From contig JAROBA010000034.1 in NCBI GenBank assembly GCA_029432815.1, forward strand, positions 1 through 63,166: a stretch of DNA of 63,166 nucleotides. Reading direction: 5' to 3'. The stretch's first letter is position 1. The number at the start of each line of letters is the position of its first letter. The DNA comes from Pontiellaceae bacterium B1224. Lineage in GTDB: Bacteria > Verrucomicrobiota > Kiritimatiellia > Kiritimatiellales > Pontiellaceae. The position numbers and the translations under genes are program-made. Under the pieces are notes generated by a model. That model was not told the origin of the DNA, did not search any database, and was given only the letters and a program-made list of their open reading frames with translations. This document shows positions 35,481 through 44,122 of this stretch, piece by piece.

Positions 35481-35933
35481 TTATTTCTCTACTTTAGAGT
35501 CAGCAATGATTTTTTTGATGTGCTCAACATAAGCTTCCGGTCCACCAGCCTGATAACCGGTCTTGCCGATAATATTGCCATCCGGTCCTAATATGAATAC
35601 GGTCGGAAATCCGCGGACGCTGAACTCTTTGGACAATTTTTCATTCTGCTTGATGACTTCCGCGCTCTGTTTGGACTTGTCGCGTGGGAAATCAGCCAGC
35701 ATCAACACCAGATTTTTTTCGGCATAATCCTTGAATGCCTTTTTCTGAAAAACTTCCTTATCCAGTTTAACGCACCATCCGCACCAGTCGGACCCACTGA
35801 AATCGATCAGAATGTGTTTATTCTGTTCTTTTGCTGTTTCTTTAGCTTTGTCAAAATCTGTCAGCCAACCTTCCGCAGCAAACGCTCCTGCGCTGATTGC
35901 CACTGCCGCCACTACCGTTAACCATTTTTTCAT
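35481..35933 (-). CDS. Exported thioredoxin-like protein
   Basis: A 150-aa protein with a signal peptide (VVAAVAISAGAFAAEG) and a thioredoxin fold. The redox motif is WCGWC in FSGSDWCGWCVKLDKEVF near residues 50-54, like the C-terminal domain of DsbD or thiol-disulfide interchange proteins. VRGFPTVFILGPDGNIIGK gives the cis-proline loop. It probably reduces or isomerises periplasmic disulfides. It is monocistronic. Confidence 0.86.
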   Translation of the reverse strand: MKKWLTVVAAVAISAGAFAAEGWLTDFDKAKETAKEQNKHILIDFSGSDWCGWCVKLDKEVFQKKAFKDYAEKNLVLMLADFPRDKSKQSAEVIKQNEKLSKEFSVRGFPTVFILGPDGNIIGKTGYQAGGPEAYVEHIKKIIADSKVEK

Positions 35934-36033
35934 GCGTCCCTCCGGGGATTAAGATTACCTATTCGTGTACAATTCAAAATATTGCATATTGTGATTACTG
36001 ACACTGTAGCGGTCCGTTCGTTCATTTGCGAAA

Positions 36034-36065
36034 TAAAAAAGCCGCCCGGAACGGACGGCTTTTTG
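36034..36065. terminator. Terminator of fbaA
   Basis: AAAAAGCCGCCCGG and CGGACGGCTTTTT form a hairpin with A and T tracts on opposite sides, so it can work in both directions. It is 20 bases beyond the fbaA stop; an exact TTCCA palindrome (36069-36083) sits between. Confidence 0.85.
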
Positions 36066-36068
36066 AGT

Positions 36069-36083
36069 TTCCAATGATTGGAA
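36069..36083. repeat. TTCCA-N5-TGGAA palindrome, spacer ATGAT
   Basis: Exact arms between the fbaA stop codon and its terminator. Confidence 0.9.
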
Positions 36084-36084
36084 C

Positions 36085-37158
36085 TTAGTTTACGTCGATC
36101 GCGTTGAGATCGCCGAACGCCTGTTTGATGCGTTCAACCAGACCTTCCTGACCCTTACGCAACCATACGCGCGGATCGTAGAATTTCTTATTCGGCTTAT
36201 CTGCGCCTTCCGGGTTGCCCAGCTGACCTTGGAGGTACGCTTCGTTCGCTTTGTAGAAATTCAGAATACCTTCCCACGTGGCCCACTGGGTGTCGGTATC
36301 GATGTTCATTTTGATTACGCCGTAACCGATAGACTCTTCGATTTCTTCAGGAGAAGAACCGGATCCGCCATGGAATACGAAGTTCAGCGGCTGTGCAGAC
36401 TCAGTGCTGAATTTTTCAGCAACATACTTCTGGGAATCACGAAGAATGGTCGGGGTCAACTTAACATTACCCGGCTTGTATACGCCGTGAACATTACCGA
36501 AGGAGGCCGCCACCGTGAAGTTCGGGCTGATAGCATTCAGTTTTTCGTAAGCATAGGCAACATCTTCCGGCTGGGTGTAGAGCTTGGATTCATCCATATC
36601 GGAGTTGTCCACGCCGTCTTCTTCGCCACCGGTGCAACCGAGTTCGATTTCAAGGGTCATGCCGATTTTAGACATACGCTCGAGGTATTTAGCGGAGATC
36701 TCGATATTTTCTTCGAGGGTTTCTTCGGAGAGGTCGAGCATGTGGGAAGAGAAGAGCGGACGGCCCTGCTCTGCAAACATTTTTTCGCCGGCTTCCAGCA
36801 GTCCGTCAATCCAGGGAAGGAGTTTCTTTGCCGCGTGGTCGGTGTGCAGAATAACTGCAACGCCATACGCTTCAGCCATCATGTGAACGTGCTGAGCACC
36901 GGAAATGGCACCGAGAACCGGACCGTTGGCCGGGCAGCCTTTACCGGCGGTGAATGCCGCGCCGCCATTGGAGAACTGAATGATTACGGGCGATTTAACT
37001 GCAGCAGCAGCTTCGAGCACGCCGTTGATGGAATCCGTACCGACAACGTTTACGGCCGGCAGTGCGAATTTGTTTTCCTTTGCGATTTTGAAAACTTTGG
37101 CAACGTCATCACCAAATAGAACACCGGGTTTTACAGCATCAAGAACCTTAGCAGACAT
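36085..37158 (-). CDS. fbaA: Class II fructose-bisphosphate aldolase
   Basis: A 357-aa zinc aldolase of glycolysis and gluconeogenesis, class IIA type. Zinc ligands are visible in ILHTDHAAKKLLPW (near residue 105), in the ELGCTGGEEDGVDNS block near 170-184 (substrate and metal binding), and in FGNVHGVYKPG and FVFHGGSGSSPEEI. Length and order match E. coli FbaA. Start ATG at 37158 is followed by the usual N terminus. Confidence 0.97.
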   Translation of the reverse strand: MSAKVLDAVKPGVLFGDDVAKVFKIAKENKFALPAVNVVGTDSINGVLEAAAAVKSPVIIQFSNGGAAFTAGKGCPANGPVLGAISGAQHVHMMAEAYGVAVILHTDHAAKKLLPWIDGLLEAGEKMFAEQGRPLFSSHMLDLSEETLEENIEISAKYLERMSKIGMTLEIELGCTGGEEDGVDNSDMDESKLYTQPEDVAYAYEKLNAISPNFTVAASFGNVHGVYKPGNVKLTPTILRDSQKYVAEKFSTESAQPLNFVFHGGSGSSPEEIEESIGYGVIKMNIDTDTQWATWEGILNFYKANEAYLQGQLGNPEGADKPNKKFYDPRVWLRKGQEGLVERIKQAFGDLNAIDVN

Positions 37159-37310
37159 AATATTTCCTTCCTGGTTTGTTGGGTTGGATTATTCCTTAAA
37201 AAGCCAATGTATTTGGCAAAAATTCGCGGGAACTATAGCAGTAAATGGTCGGGGGTCAATCCTGCGCGGAAGGATAAATGAAAGGAAGCTGGAGAGATGA
37301 CGAGCAGAAG

Positions 37311-37344
37311 GAGAGGTGAAGGGAACGATTCTTTCGCACCTCTC
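37311..37344. terminator. Hairpin downstream of the HPr gene
   Basis: GAGAGGTG (37311-37318) pairs with CACCTCTC (37337-37344) in the 212-base gap between the HPr stop and the fbaA start. It could terminate the lipoprotein-HPr transcript, though no T-run follows. Confidence 0.4.
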
Positions 37345-37370
37345 CCACTCCCTTTGTCACCACTCAGCCG

Positions 37371-37643
37371 CTATTGTGGAGGAAAATCAAAATGAGTTTC
37401 AAAGAGGTCTACCAGTTTTTTGGCGTATGCCTCTTCATCGGGGCCGGTTACCTGAATGGAAATCCTGGTCCCCTGTTCCATGCCGAGCATAATGCACTCG
37501 AGCGCCGAAGTTAAGTCGCAGGTACCGGATGGGGCACTGATCAGTATCTTACCGTCGTAGGAGGAACCTTCTTTTACTAGAATAGCAGAAGGCCGGCAGT
37601 GGATGCCGGCCTCATTTTTAATCACTGCCGTTGTTTCAAACAT
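37371..37643 (-). CDS. HPr-family phosphocarrier protein
   Basis: A 90-aa HPr-like protein. His15 in AGIHCRPSA is the phosphoenolpyruvate-dependent phosphorylation site, and Ser46 in LTSALECIMLG corresponds to the regulatory serine phosphorylated by HPr kinase. No sugar-specific permease or enzyme I is nearby, so a regulatory role with HPr kinase is plausible. The ATG shares one base with the stop of the upstream lipoprotein gene. Confidence 0.85.
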   Translation of the reverse strand: MFETTAVIKNEAGIHCRPSAILVKEGSSYDGKILISAPSGTCDLTSALECIMLGMEQGTRISIQVTGPDEEAYAKKLVDLFETHFDFPPQ

Positions 37644-38023
37644 TATTTAGCTGGAGCAGATTCTGCCGCTTTCTTCTGCGCGGTAGCGATTGAATTTTCG
37701 TAAACCACTTTGTTGTTAACAGCGTATACATATGACTTTCCGATCACACCTAAAGCCTCACGGCTGGCTTCGCAATCTTCATATGCCGATTTAGCTGCTT
37801 CTTTAACGGTGGCTTTACCATAGTCATATCCAACGGCAAATTCGCCACACGGATCAACAGCAAGAACAAATACTTTATTGCCTGGCTGTTCGTAATAACC
37901 CAACAACGCGGCCTGTGCTCCCGAAGGAACTTGCGGAACATAAACATCGCTGCTGTTACTTGCACAACCTGCAACAACAGAAACCAACGTAACAACACAG
38001 AAAACTTTCGCAAACACCTTCAT
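37643..38023 (-). CDS. Hypothetical lipoprotein
   Basis: A 126-aa protein with a lipoprotein signal peptide and lipobox (VSVVAGCAS, Cys20). The mature part contains DPCGEFAVGYDYGK and a helix SAYEDCEASREAL, with two further cysteines that could form a disulfide; the layout is somewhat like DUF4189 proteins. Function is unknown. It overlaps the HPr gene by one base. Confidence 0.65.
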   Translation of the reverse strand: MKVFAKVFCVVTLVSVVAGCASNSSDVYVPQVPSGAQAALLGYYEQPGNKVFVLAVDPCGEFAVGYDYGKATVKEAAKSAYEDCEASREALGVIGKSYVYAVNNKVVYENSIATAQKKAAESAPAK

Positions 38024-38081
38024 ATAGCCTCCAAGATTAAATTAAGACCCCAATGTAAGATTTTCTTTTCTTGTAGTCAAC

Positions 38082-38903
38082 CTAGCAAAACAACGAAAAA
38101 ACAATATCTTGAAATGCCTCTCCCGAGTAAATGCCGTTCTGAACCTCGCCTTTTACGATTTCAAGGCGCTTCTCTTCCATTTCCACCACAAACCGCGGTG
38201 TTGCACCAAACTTCCAATCATTGGAAATCTGTCGGGATTTAATCTCGTTCAGACGCGCTGCATCCAGGTCCTGCTCCCCATAATAAGCAGGATTGCCGGT
38301 CCCATACTCCGACTGAAAGCATAATTTAATGGCATCCGCCAGATCGGCCTTTTGAAGATTCAGATTCGTTACAGTGGCCGGAACCGAAGCAATGGCATGA
38401 GTTTCTATGCCATCCACCATGGAACCGAGATATCGATTCAAGCGCTCAAGATCCGTTTGCAGCAGCAACGTTCCATGATGCATGGCCCTGCCCTTCCGAA
38501 ACGCGAAAGCATTACCGGAAAACTTTAATCCATTGACACTCAGATTACTTTTCCCGGTTTTCTCCGCACGGATTCCGAAGCGTTCCAATGCCTGGAAGAT
38601 CAGCCGATAGGCCTGCTCCTCCCGATATGTTTCTCGAGCTGTAATCACACAATAATTCAGATTTCCGGCATCGTGATAGACCGTTCCACCGCCGGAAATC
38701 CGACGGGCCAGCGGCACCCCTTCTTTTTCCATCCAGTCGAGACGGCACTCTTTCCACGGATTCTGGTTTTTACCGATCACCACCGCACATTCGCTCTGCC
38801 ACAGAAACAGGATCGGACCGCAATCCGTCACATAATCCATCAGATATTCTTCAATCGCAAGGTTGTGGAACACATCCATGCTTCGGGATTCACAAATCAA
38901 CAT
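38082..38903 (-). CDS. lplA: Lipoate-protein ligase A family protein
   Basis: A 273-aa ligase that attaches lipoate to E2 subunits or the glycine cleavage H protein. Signature blocks are FLWQSECAVVIGKNQNPW, RRISGGGTVYHDAGNLNYC near residues 68-86, and KFSGNAFAFRKGRAMHHGTL. The ATG at 38903 was chosen over an in-frame TTG two codons upstream. The gene carries two exact TTCCA palindromes in different codon phases: 38212-38226 (SNDWK) and 38583-38597 (FQALE). Confidence 0.92.
   Translation of the reverse strand: MLICESRSMDVFHNLAIEEYLMDYVTDCGPILFLWQSECAVVIGKNQNPWKECRLDWMEKEGVPLARRISGGGTVYHDAGNLNYCVITARETYREEQAYRLIFQALERFGIRAEKTGKSNLSVNGLKFSGNAFAFRKGRAMHHGTLLLQTDLERLNRYLGSMVDGIETHAIASVPATVTNLNLQKADLADAIKLCFQSEYGTGNPAYYGEQDLDAARLNEIKSRQISNDWKFGATPRFVVEMEEKRLEIVKGEVQNGIYSGEAFQDIVFSLFC
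38212..38226. repeat. TTCCA-N5-TGGAA palindrome, spacer ATCAT
   Basis: Exact arms in lplA, encoding SNDWK on the minus strand. Confidence 0.9.
38583..38597. repeat. TTCCA-N5-TGGAA palindrome, spacer ATGCC
   Basis: Exact arms in lplA, encoding FQALE on the minus strand. Confidence 0.9.
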
Positions 38904-39006
38904 CTTCAATTCTCTTTTCAGTCAGAATAATTTAGTGGCAGAATGAACACTCAAAAACAAACGAATCGGAACATATGCTCTAACGAAATTAAATTACCTA
39001 CAAAAC

Positions 39007-40209
39007 ATGTCAAAAATAACCGAACAATTCATTCGTAAAATACCGAAGACCGACCTGCACCTGCATCTCGACGGCTCCCTGCGCCTTTCATCCCTCATCG
39101 AAATGGCCAAGAGCTTGAATGTTAAACTCCCTTCATACGAGGAAGAGGGTCTGAACGAACTGGTCTTTAAACCGAAATATGCCAACCTCGGCGAGTATCT
39201 CGCTGGTTTTGCTTACACCGTTGGAGTTCTCCAGACCCTGGAAAACCTTGAGCGCGCCGCCTACGAACTAGCGGAGGATGCCTACGAAGAAGGCGTCCGT
39301 TATATTGAAGTACGCTTTGCTCCACAGCTGCACATCACACACGGCACCGAAATCGGCACCATTGTACGCGCCGTTTTCCAGGGACTGGATAAAGCAAAGA
39401 AGCATCTGAATGCCTCCGTTCCCGAATCCGACATGCCGTTTGAATATGGCATCATCCTCTGCGCCATGCGGCGCTTCAACCGCCATATGTCGCCCTATTA
39501 CGACCGCCTGATCTCCCGTGCCGGCAAAACCGGCCAGCGCTATATATTTGCCCGCGCCTCGCTCGGCCTCGCAAAAGAAGCCGTCAAACTGCGCGACGAA
39601 GGCCTGCCCGTCGTCGGGTTCGACCTCGCCGGCGAAGAAGCCGGGTTCCCCGCCGTCCACCACAGAGAAGCCTTTGAATATGCCTATAAACATTTTCTGC
39701 GCAAAACCGTGCACGCCGGCGAAGCCTATGGCCCGGAATCCATCTTTCAGGCCATCACGGAATGCTATGCCAACCGAATCGGCCACGGCACCTTCCTCTT
39801 TTCCGAAGAGGCCATTGTGCTGAAATCCATTAAAGACAAAAAAGAATACATCGGACAGCTCATTGAATATATCGCCAACCAGCGCATCACCATCGAAGTC
39901 TGCCCCACCTCAAATCTGCAGACGATCCCTGAGTTCCAGACTCTGAACGATCATCCCATCCAGCAGATGGTCGATAACGGCCTCTCCGTCAGTATCAGCA
40001 CCGACAACCGGCTGGTCTCGCACACCAGCGTAACGAAAGAGCTGTTGCTCTGCTCGCAGTATCTGGACCTGACCGACAGCCAGTTCCGCGACCTCGTGCT
40101 CGCCGGCTTCAAACGTTCCTTCTACCCCGGCCCCTATTCCAACAAACGCAACTATGTCCGCCGCGCGATCAACCTCTACGACGGCGTTGCAAAACAGTTC
40201 CTCGAATAA
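39007..40209 (+). CDS. add: Adenosine deaminase
   Basis: A 400-aa zinc hydrolase converting adenosine to inosine. The metal ligands are in TDLHLHLDGSLR (residues about 15-26), in KTVHAGEAYGPES (His and catalytic Glu), and in SISTDNRLVSHTSV (Asp). NRIGHGTFLF holds the other active-site His. The length is somewhat above the usual 330-350, mostly from an inserted helical segment near residues 100-150. It lies between the divergent lplA gene and serC. Confidence 0.92.
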   Translation: MSKITEQFIRKIPKTDLHLHLDGSLRLSSLIEMAKSLNVKLPSYEEEGLNELVFKPKYANLGEYLAGFAYTVGVLQTLENLERAAYELAEDAYEEGVRYIEVRFAPQLHITHGTEIGTIVRAVFQGLDKAKKHLNASVPESDMPFEYGIILCAMRRFNRHMSPYYDRLISRAGKTGQRYIFARASLGLAKEAVKLRDEGLPVVGFDLAGEEAGFPAVHHREAFEYAYKHFLRKTVHAGEAYGPESIFQAITECYANRIGHGTFLFSEEAIVLKSIKDKKEYIGQLIEYIANQRITIEVCPTSNLQTIPEFQTLNDHPIQQMVDNGLSVSISTDNRLVSHTSVTKELLLCSQYLDLTDSQFRDLVLAGFKRSFYPGPYSNKRNYVRRAINLYDGVAKQFLE

Positions 40210-40350
40210 CTCCCATCGGGAGTCGTCAGACAATCCATTAACACTTGCTCATGATTTCGATCATTTAATATCGAATTTTGAGTTGGAGCAGATATAGGCG
40301 AATTGATAGTTTCCCGTTTTCTGAAATTAAACCGATAAGGATCTTTTACC

Positions 40351-41424
40351 ATGAGAGCATATAACTTTTCCGCTGGACCGGCCACGTTGCCGGAAGAAGT
40401 ACTCAAAGAAGCCGCCGCTGAACTGGTCGATTATCAGGGTACGGGCATGTCCATTATGGAAATGAGCCACCGTGGCAAAGAATATTCCGCCATCCACGAT
40501 GAAACCATCGCCAACATCAAAGAACTGCTGAATATTCCGGAAGGGTACAGCGTACTCTTCATGACCGGCGGCGCATCCAGCCAGTTTGCCTTCATCCCGA
40601 TGAATCTGCTCGGAAAAGACGAAACCGCCGACTACACCGATTCCGGAGCCTGGGCTTCCAAAGCGATCAAAGAAGGTAAGCTGCTCGGAAACGTCAATGT
40701 GGTTGCCGACTGCGGCAAAGAAATTCCCACCCGGGTTCCAGGCATTGGAGAACTGAACCTGACCGACGGAGCGGCCTATCTTCACATCACCTCCAACGAA
40801 ACCATCTCCGGCGCACAGTGGAAGGAATTCCCCGCACACGACTGCCTGATTGCCGATATGTCCTCCGACATCCTCAGCCGTCCATTTGACGTTTCCAAAT
40901 TCGGCCTGATCTATGCCGGTTCCCAGAAAAACCTCGGCCCGGCCGGCATCACCCTCGTCATCATTAAAGACGAGCTCGCTGAAAAGTGCCCCGACACCGT
41001 TCCGACCATCATGCGCTATAAAACGCATATCGCGAACAACTCGCTCTACAACACCGTACCGACCTTCCCGGTTTACATGCTCTGCCTCGTTACCCGCTGG
41101 CTGAAAGCCAACGGCGGACTCGAAGCCATGCAGAAAAAGAATGCCGACAAAGCTGCCAAACTCTATGATTTCATCGACAGCACCGATTTCTACACCGGCA
41201 CCGCCGTCAAGGAATACCGCTCCGACATGAACGTGACCTTCCGCATTGTCGACAACGATCTGGAAGCCGAGTTCATTGCCGAAGCCACGAAAAAGAACCT
41301 GTGCGGATTGAAAGGACACCGTTCCGTTGGCGGAATCCGGGCCTCCATCTATAACGCATTTCCGGAGGAAGGCGTGGACGCGCTCATTTCCTTCATGAAA
41401 GAGTTTGAAACGAAACACGGATAA
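40351..41424 (+). CDS. serC: Phosphoserine aminotransferase
   Basis: A 357-aa PLP enzyme of serine synthesis. The N terminus NFSAGPATLPEEVLKEAAAE and MEMSHRGKEY block are characteristic, the PLP-binding lysine is in YAGSQKNLGPAGITLVII near residue 195, and the C-terminal GHRSVGGIRASIYNAFP completes the fold. ATAAGGATC precedes the ATG. It is followed by a tRNA gene. Confidence 0.97.
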   Translation: MRAYNFSAGPATLPEEVLKEAAAELVDYQGTGMSIMEMSHRGKEYSAIHDETIANIKELLNIPEGYSVLFMTGGASSQFAFIPMNLLGKDETADYTDSGAWASKAIKEGKLLGNVNVVADCGKEIPTRVPGIGELNLTDGAAYLHITSNETISGAQWKEFPAHDCLIADMSSDILSRPFDVSKFGLIYAGSQKNLGPAGITLVIIKDELAEKCPDTVPTIMRYKTHIANNSLYNTVPTFPVYMLCLVTRWLKANGGLEAMQKKNADKAAKLYDFIDSTDFYTGTAVKEYRSDMNVTFRIVDNDLEAEFIAEATKKNLCGLKGHRSVGGIRASIYNAFPEEGVDALISFMKEFETKHG

Positions 41425-41445
41425 GCCTATAAACCCGCCTTTCGT

Positions 41446-41520
41446 GCGCCCATAGTTCAATGGATAGAATAGTGGCCTCCGAAGCCATAGATACAGGTTC
41501 GACTCCTGTTGGGCGCACCA
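41446..41520 (+). tRNA. tRNA-Arg (anticodon CCG)
   Basis: A 75-nt cloverleaf: acceptor GCGCCCA pairs with TGGGCGC, the anticodon arm has loop CTCCGAA with anticodon CCG (reads CGG, arginine), and the T arm is ACAGG-TTCGACT-CCTGT. The CCA end is encoded. It lies 21 bases after serC. Confidence 0.93.
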
Positions 41521-41535
41521 TTTTTAATACATGAT

Positions 41536-41574
41536 GAGTGACGATTGATACGCGATTCACGGCTCATGCCTCAC
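41536..41574. repeat. Dispersed GTGACGATTGA repeat, second copy
   Basis: GAGTGACGATTGATACGCGA and the following CATGCCTCAC match the order and most bases of the repeat at 17305-17340. It lies between the tRNA and the next gene. Confidence 0.5.
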
Positions 41575-41598
41575 TTTTCATTTACCGAAGGTAAAAAC

Positions 41599-41970
41599 AT
41601 GTCAGAAGAAAACTCACTCGACAACATCCAGATCGATGGTTCCAACCTCTGGAAAGAGGAAAACTTTACGGACCTGCAGACCGGCTCCATCCGGAAACTG
41701 ACTCCAATCAAAATCGACGGTTCCGAAGACGAAGGCCGCGAAGCATCCTGGTCGGCCACGACCAACATTATGACCCCGGGCGGAGCCCTTCCCATCTCTG
41801 GAGAAATTGAAGCCTCCAATCTGGAAGAAGCCGTTTCCAAGTTCCCGGAAGCAATTAATCTGGCGGTGAAAAAACTGCAGGAAGACATGATCAAGATGCA
41901 GCAGGAACAAGCCAATAAAATCATCACCCCCGATGAACTGCGCGGCGGCAAGAACGACATCATCATCTAG
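41599..41970 (+). CDS. Hypothetical cytoplasmic protein
   Basis: A 123-aa acidic protein with no signal peptide or membrane helix. Visible features are a beta-rich middle part (REASWSATTNIMTPGGALP) and a long C-terminal helix rich in Glu, Lys and Gln. ATG 41599 was preferred to 41545, which would translate the upstream repeat. A TTCCA palindrome at 41640-41654 encodes SNLWK. A hairpin terminator follows. Not recognised; it looks like a conserved hypothetical protein. Confidence 0.6.
   Translation: MSEENSLDNIQIDGSNLWKEENFTDLQTGSIRKLTPIKIDGSEDEGREASWSATTNIMTPGGALPISGEIEASNLEEAVSKFPEAINLAVKKLQEDMIKMQQEQANKIITPDELRGGKNDIII
41640..41654. repeat. TTCCA-N5-TGGAA palindrome, spacer ACCTC
   Basis: Exact arms in the 123-aa hypothetical gene, encoding SNLWK. 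Confidence 0.9.
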
Positions 41971-41991
41971 TCGTCTTCGCCTCGTGAGAAT

Positions 41992-42029
41992 ATCCAGAGA
42001 CTGGAACCTTCCAATCTCTGGATTTTTTG
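41992..42029 (+). terminator. Terminator made of two facing TTCCA-type palindromes
   Basis: ATCCAGAGACTGGAA (41992-42006) and TTCCAATCTCTGGAT (42009-42023) pair with one mismatch and are followed by six T residues. Each arm is itself a one-mismatch copy of the window's TTCCA-N5-TGGAA palindrome. It lies 22 bases after the hypothetical gene. Confidence 0.8.
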
Positions 42030-42133
42030 TGCTGCATATCAGCAATCTCCAAGAAAAATTCGATGAATCACGATAAGGATTCTGCTATTCTGCCGAACAT
42101 TGAAAGCATAGAAATTACGCAAAGGAACGTCCA

Positions 42134-42514
42134 ATGATTGGAAAAATAACAGTAGCAGTTGTTTGTCTCGCCACATCTCTGGTATCCGCCAAAGAAGTGT
42201 CTCTCGAAAAGGATCTGATGCCGCTCTTTAAACGGTCGTGCGGCTCGTGCCACGAACCGGAGAGCGGAATCCGCGGAGCCATCAAAGACGGCGTATTCTT
42301 CAATACCAAAACAGCAATTCTCGGGCAGATCGGAAAATCGATCAAAGCGGGCAAGCCGGAGGAAAGCAGTCTCATTAAGGTGCTGGATCAAACCACCAAG
42401 TTCGGCAAGAAAAAGCAGGTTATGCCGCCTGCAAAGTCAGGTGCGGTCAAATTTTCGAAAGAAGAAATTGAGAAGGTAAAAGCCTGGATCAAAGCCGGCG
42501 CTAAAGATAATTAG
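42134..42514 (+). CDS. Secreted c-type cytochrome
   Basis: A 126-aa protein with signal peptide (TVAVVCLATSLVSAKE) and one haem-binding CxxCH motif in RSCGSCHEPE near residues 34-43. A distal ligand candidate is the Met in QVMPPAKSG near residue 97, resembling the planctomycete-type cytochrome domain. The ATG is inside a one-mismatch palindrome copy (GTCCA-ATGAT-TGGAA). Its 3' end overlaps that of the convergent ThuA gene by four bases. Confidence 0.8.
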   Translation: MIGKITVAVVCLATSLVSAKEVSLEKDLMPLFKRSCGSCHEPESGIRGAIKDGVFFNTKTAILGQIGKSIKAGKPEESSLIKVLDQTTKFGKKKQVMPPAKSGAVKFSKEEIEKVKAWIKAGAKDN

Positions 42515-43419
42515 TTCTTCCCGACAGAAACCGAACGCAGACTCCGCGCTTCTGCCGTTGGAAAATCCGCAGGTAGCTCGGAGTCGACTTCCTTGTTTGC
42601 CAACCACTGCACGATGCGCGGAATCAATGTTTGATGTCCCGCGCATTGCATACCTTCCGGATTCTCCTGATCGTGCCAGACATGACCCAGGGTCGAGTTA
42701 TAGACCCTCCCTTTTCCATAGGCGACGGTCCATTCAATTGGAAAGTTGATGCCGGTTTTTTCATCGTTGGCGAATGAGAGAACGGTCAGATGTTCTGCCG
42801 GACCGCGGGCATAGCGGTAGATCTCAATATCAGCCGCAACCCACTGCTGCGGAAAACCGGCATGAATCGGGTGTTCCCCAACCCGCGTCAGCTTCGCATC
42901 CACACGCTTTCCATGACTGGTCTTCTCGCCCTCCCCCGCCGGAATCCGGACAATCGTGCCGTCATCATCCAACGTGATGGCCCAGCCAAAGTCCTTACTG
43001 CGCCAACCCAGGCCGATCATCCGATTATACTCTTCCCAATCCGGAAACGCATTATTGGCCGAATGGAAAACATAAAGACCCCCGCCATTTGCCACGAACT
43101 GCTCCAACGCGATTTCCACCTCGCGCGGCCACTGCTCATGCCCCTTTATGTCGTTACAGTTCTGAATCACAACATCGACGTTTTTGAAATCGGGTCGCCA
43201 ACTATTCAACGTCTCATTTCCAATCCCTGGAAATGTGGAGACTGAAACTTCAATCCCATCCGATTGTTCAAGAATGGACTTCAACAATTCCGTTGTGTGC
43301 TGCCAGTCATGATTACTGAAGCCGTCGATAATCAGTACCTTAATGGGTTCAGCACCTGCAGAGAGAACAGTCATACACAATATCCAGATCGTTATGAGTC
43401 GTTGAATCACGCTTCCCAT
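42511..43419 (-). CDS. Exported ThuA-domain protein (first copy)
   Basis: A 302-aa protein with signal peptide and a ThuA (class I glutamine amidotransferase-like) domain: KVLIIDGFSNHDWQHTTELL at the start of the fold, then FVANGGGLYVFHSANNAFPD and the closing YGKGRVYNSTLGHVWHD. Such proteins bind or process sugars; the exact reaction is not settled. Its C-terminal PADFPTAEARSLRSV is shared with the second ThuA gene at 45030-45989 (PKDFPTAEAVSRR), so the two are paralogues. It overlaps the start of the HAD gene end by 13 bases. The palindrome at 43218-43232 encodes PGIGN. Confidence 0.82.
   Translation of the reverse strand: MGSVIQRLITIWILCMTVLSAGAEPIKVLIIDGFSNHDWQHTTELLKSILEQSDGIEVSVSTFPGIGNETLNSWRPDFKNVDVVIQNCNDIKGHEQWPREVEIALEQFVANGGGLYVFHSANNAFPDWEEYNRMIGLGWRSKDFGWAITLDDDGTIVRIPAGEGEKTSHGKRVDAKLTRVGEHPIHAGFPQQWVAADIEIYRYARGPAEHLTVLSFANDEKTGINFPIEWTVAYGKGRVYNSTLGHVWHDQENPEGMQCAGHQTLIPRIVQWLANKEVDSELPADFPTAEARSLRSVSVGKN
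43218..43232. repeat. TTCCA-N5-TGGAA palindrome, spacer ATCCC
   Basis: Exact arms in the first ThuA gene, encoding PGIGN on the minus strand. Confidence 0.9.
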
Positions 43420-44015
43420 CCGAAGAATTCATGGGCCGCCTGTTCCACGGCCGAATACGTTTCCGGCACAAAGTGATGCGCCTGAATACCAGCCTTGCGC
43501 GCCTCGGCAATGTTTTCCGCAAGGTCATCAATAAAAAAGCACTGCTCGCCGGGTGCACCCAGTTCTTCCAGCACCATTTCATAGATACGCGGGTCAGGTT
43601 TCCGAACCCCCATCCTGTAGGACATAAACAAACCCGTTGTTTCATCAAAAAAACCACTCCAGTTTTTTTCGATGGCACGGACGTGATAGTGAGCAATATT
43701 GCTGAGCGTATAAACACCGGCCTCCGAAGCCAGTGCTTTTTTAAACAATCCAACTCCCGTGTCGTTAAGGCTGAAAATTTCCTGCCAAACCTCATGGAGA
43801 TTATCCGTGGTCCAGTTCAGCCCCTTAGCTTCGTTCAGGTAGGCCACGTAATCGACCTCGCTGAGCAAGCCCTTCTCCACCTGGACATACATTTCTTCAT
43901 CCTTTTCCGTCTGCGGACCCAGCGGCCGCCCGGCATGTTCCGCATAGATCTGCAACAAGCGCGGGAAGTCAAAATTGGTCAGTACATTTCCGATATCAAA
44001 TAAAAAATATTTCAT
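43407..44015 (-). CDS. HAD-superfamily hydrolase, subfamily IA
   Basis: A 202-aa phosphatase-like protein. Motif I is MKYFLFDIGNVLTNFD, where Asp7 fits the nucleophile; motif II is in VYTLSNIAHYHV; motif III-type Lys is in GVRKPDPRIYEMV; motif IV is FFIDDLAENIAEA. Residues about 14-95 form a small helical cap. Asn10 occupies the usual DxD/DxG second position within FDIGNV, as in the YihX-like group, which act on alpha-glucose-1-phosphate. It overlaps the downstream ThuA gene by 13 bases. Confidence 0.84.
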   Translation of the reverse strand: MKYFLFDIGNVLTNFDFPRLLQIYAEHAGRPLGPQTEKDEEMYVQVEKGLLSEVDYVAYLNEAKGLNWTTDNLHEVWQEIFSLNDTGVGLFKKALASEAGVYTLSNIAHYHVRAIEKNWSGFFDETTGLFMSYRMGVRKPDPRIYEMVLEELGAPGEQCFFIDDLAENIAEARKAGIQAHHFVPETYSAVEQAAHEFFGWEA

Positions 44016-44025
44016 ACGGGTACGC

Positions 44026-44040
44026 TTCCAGACCTTGGAA
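44026..44040. repeat. TTCCA-N5-TGGAA palindrome, spacer GACCT
   Basis: Exact arms 11 bases upstream of the HAD gene start. Confidence 0.9.
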
Positions 44041-44122
44041 AAATGCGCAATACCAATTTACATCCAATCATTGCCCGGGAATCAGAAAACCTTATCCATT
44101 CGGATGAATGGAGCGAGTGCAA

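Noticed and set aside
40327-41460. A 377-codon minus-strand frame opposite serC and reaching the tRNA
   Set aside because: serC is full length with its PLP lysine on the plus strand; the antisense frame would also run through a tRNA gene.
41446-41520. tRNA-Arg as an integration site for a nearby island
   Set aside because: No integrase gene and no duplicated tRNA 3' end were seen in the window.
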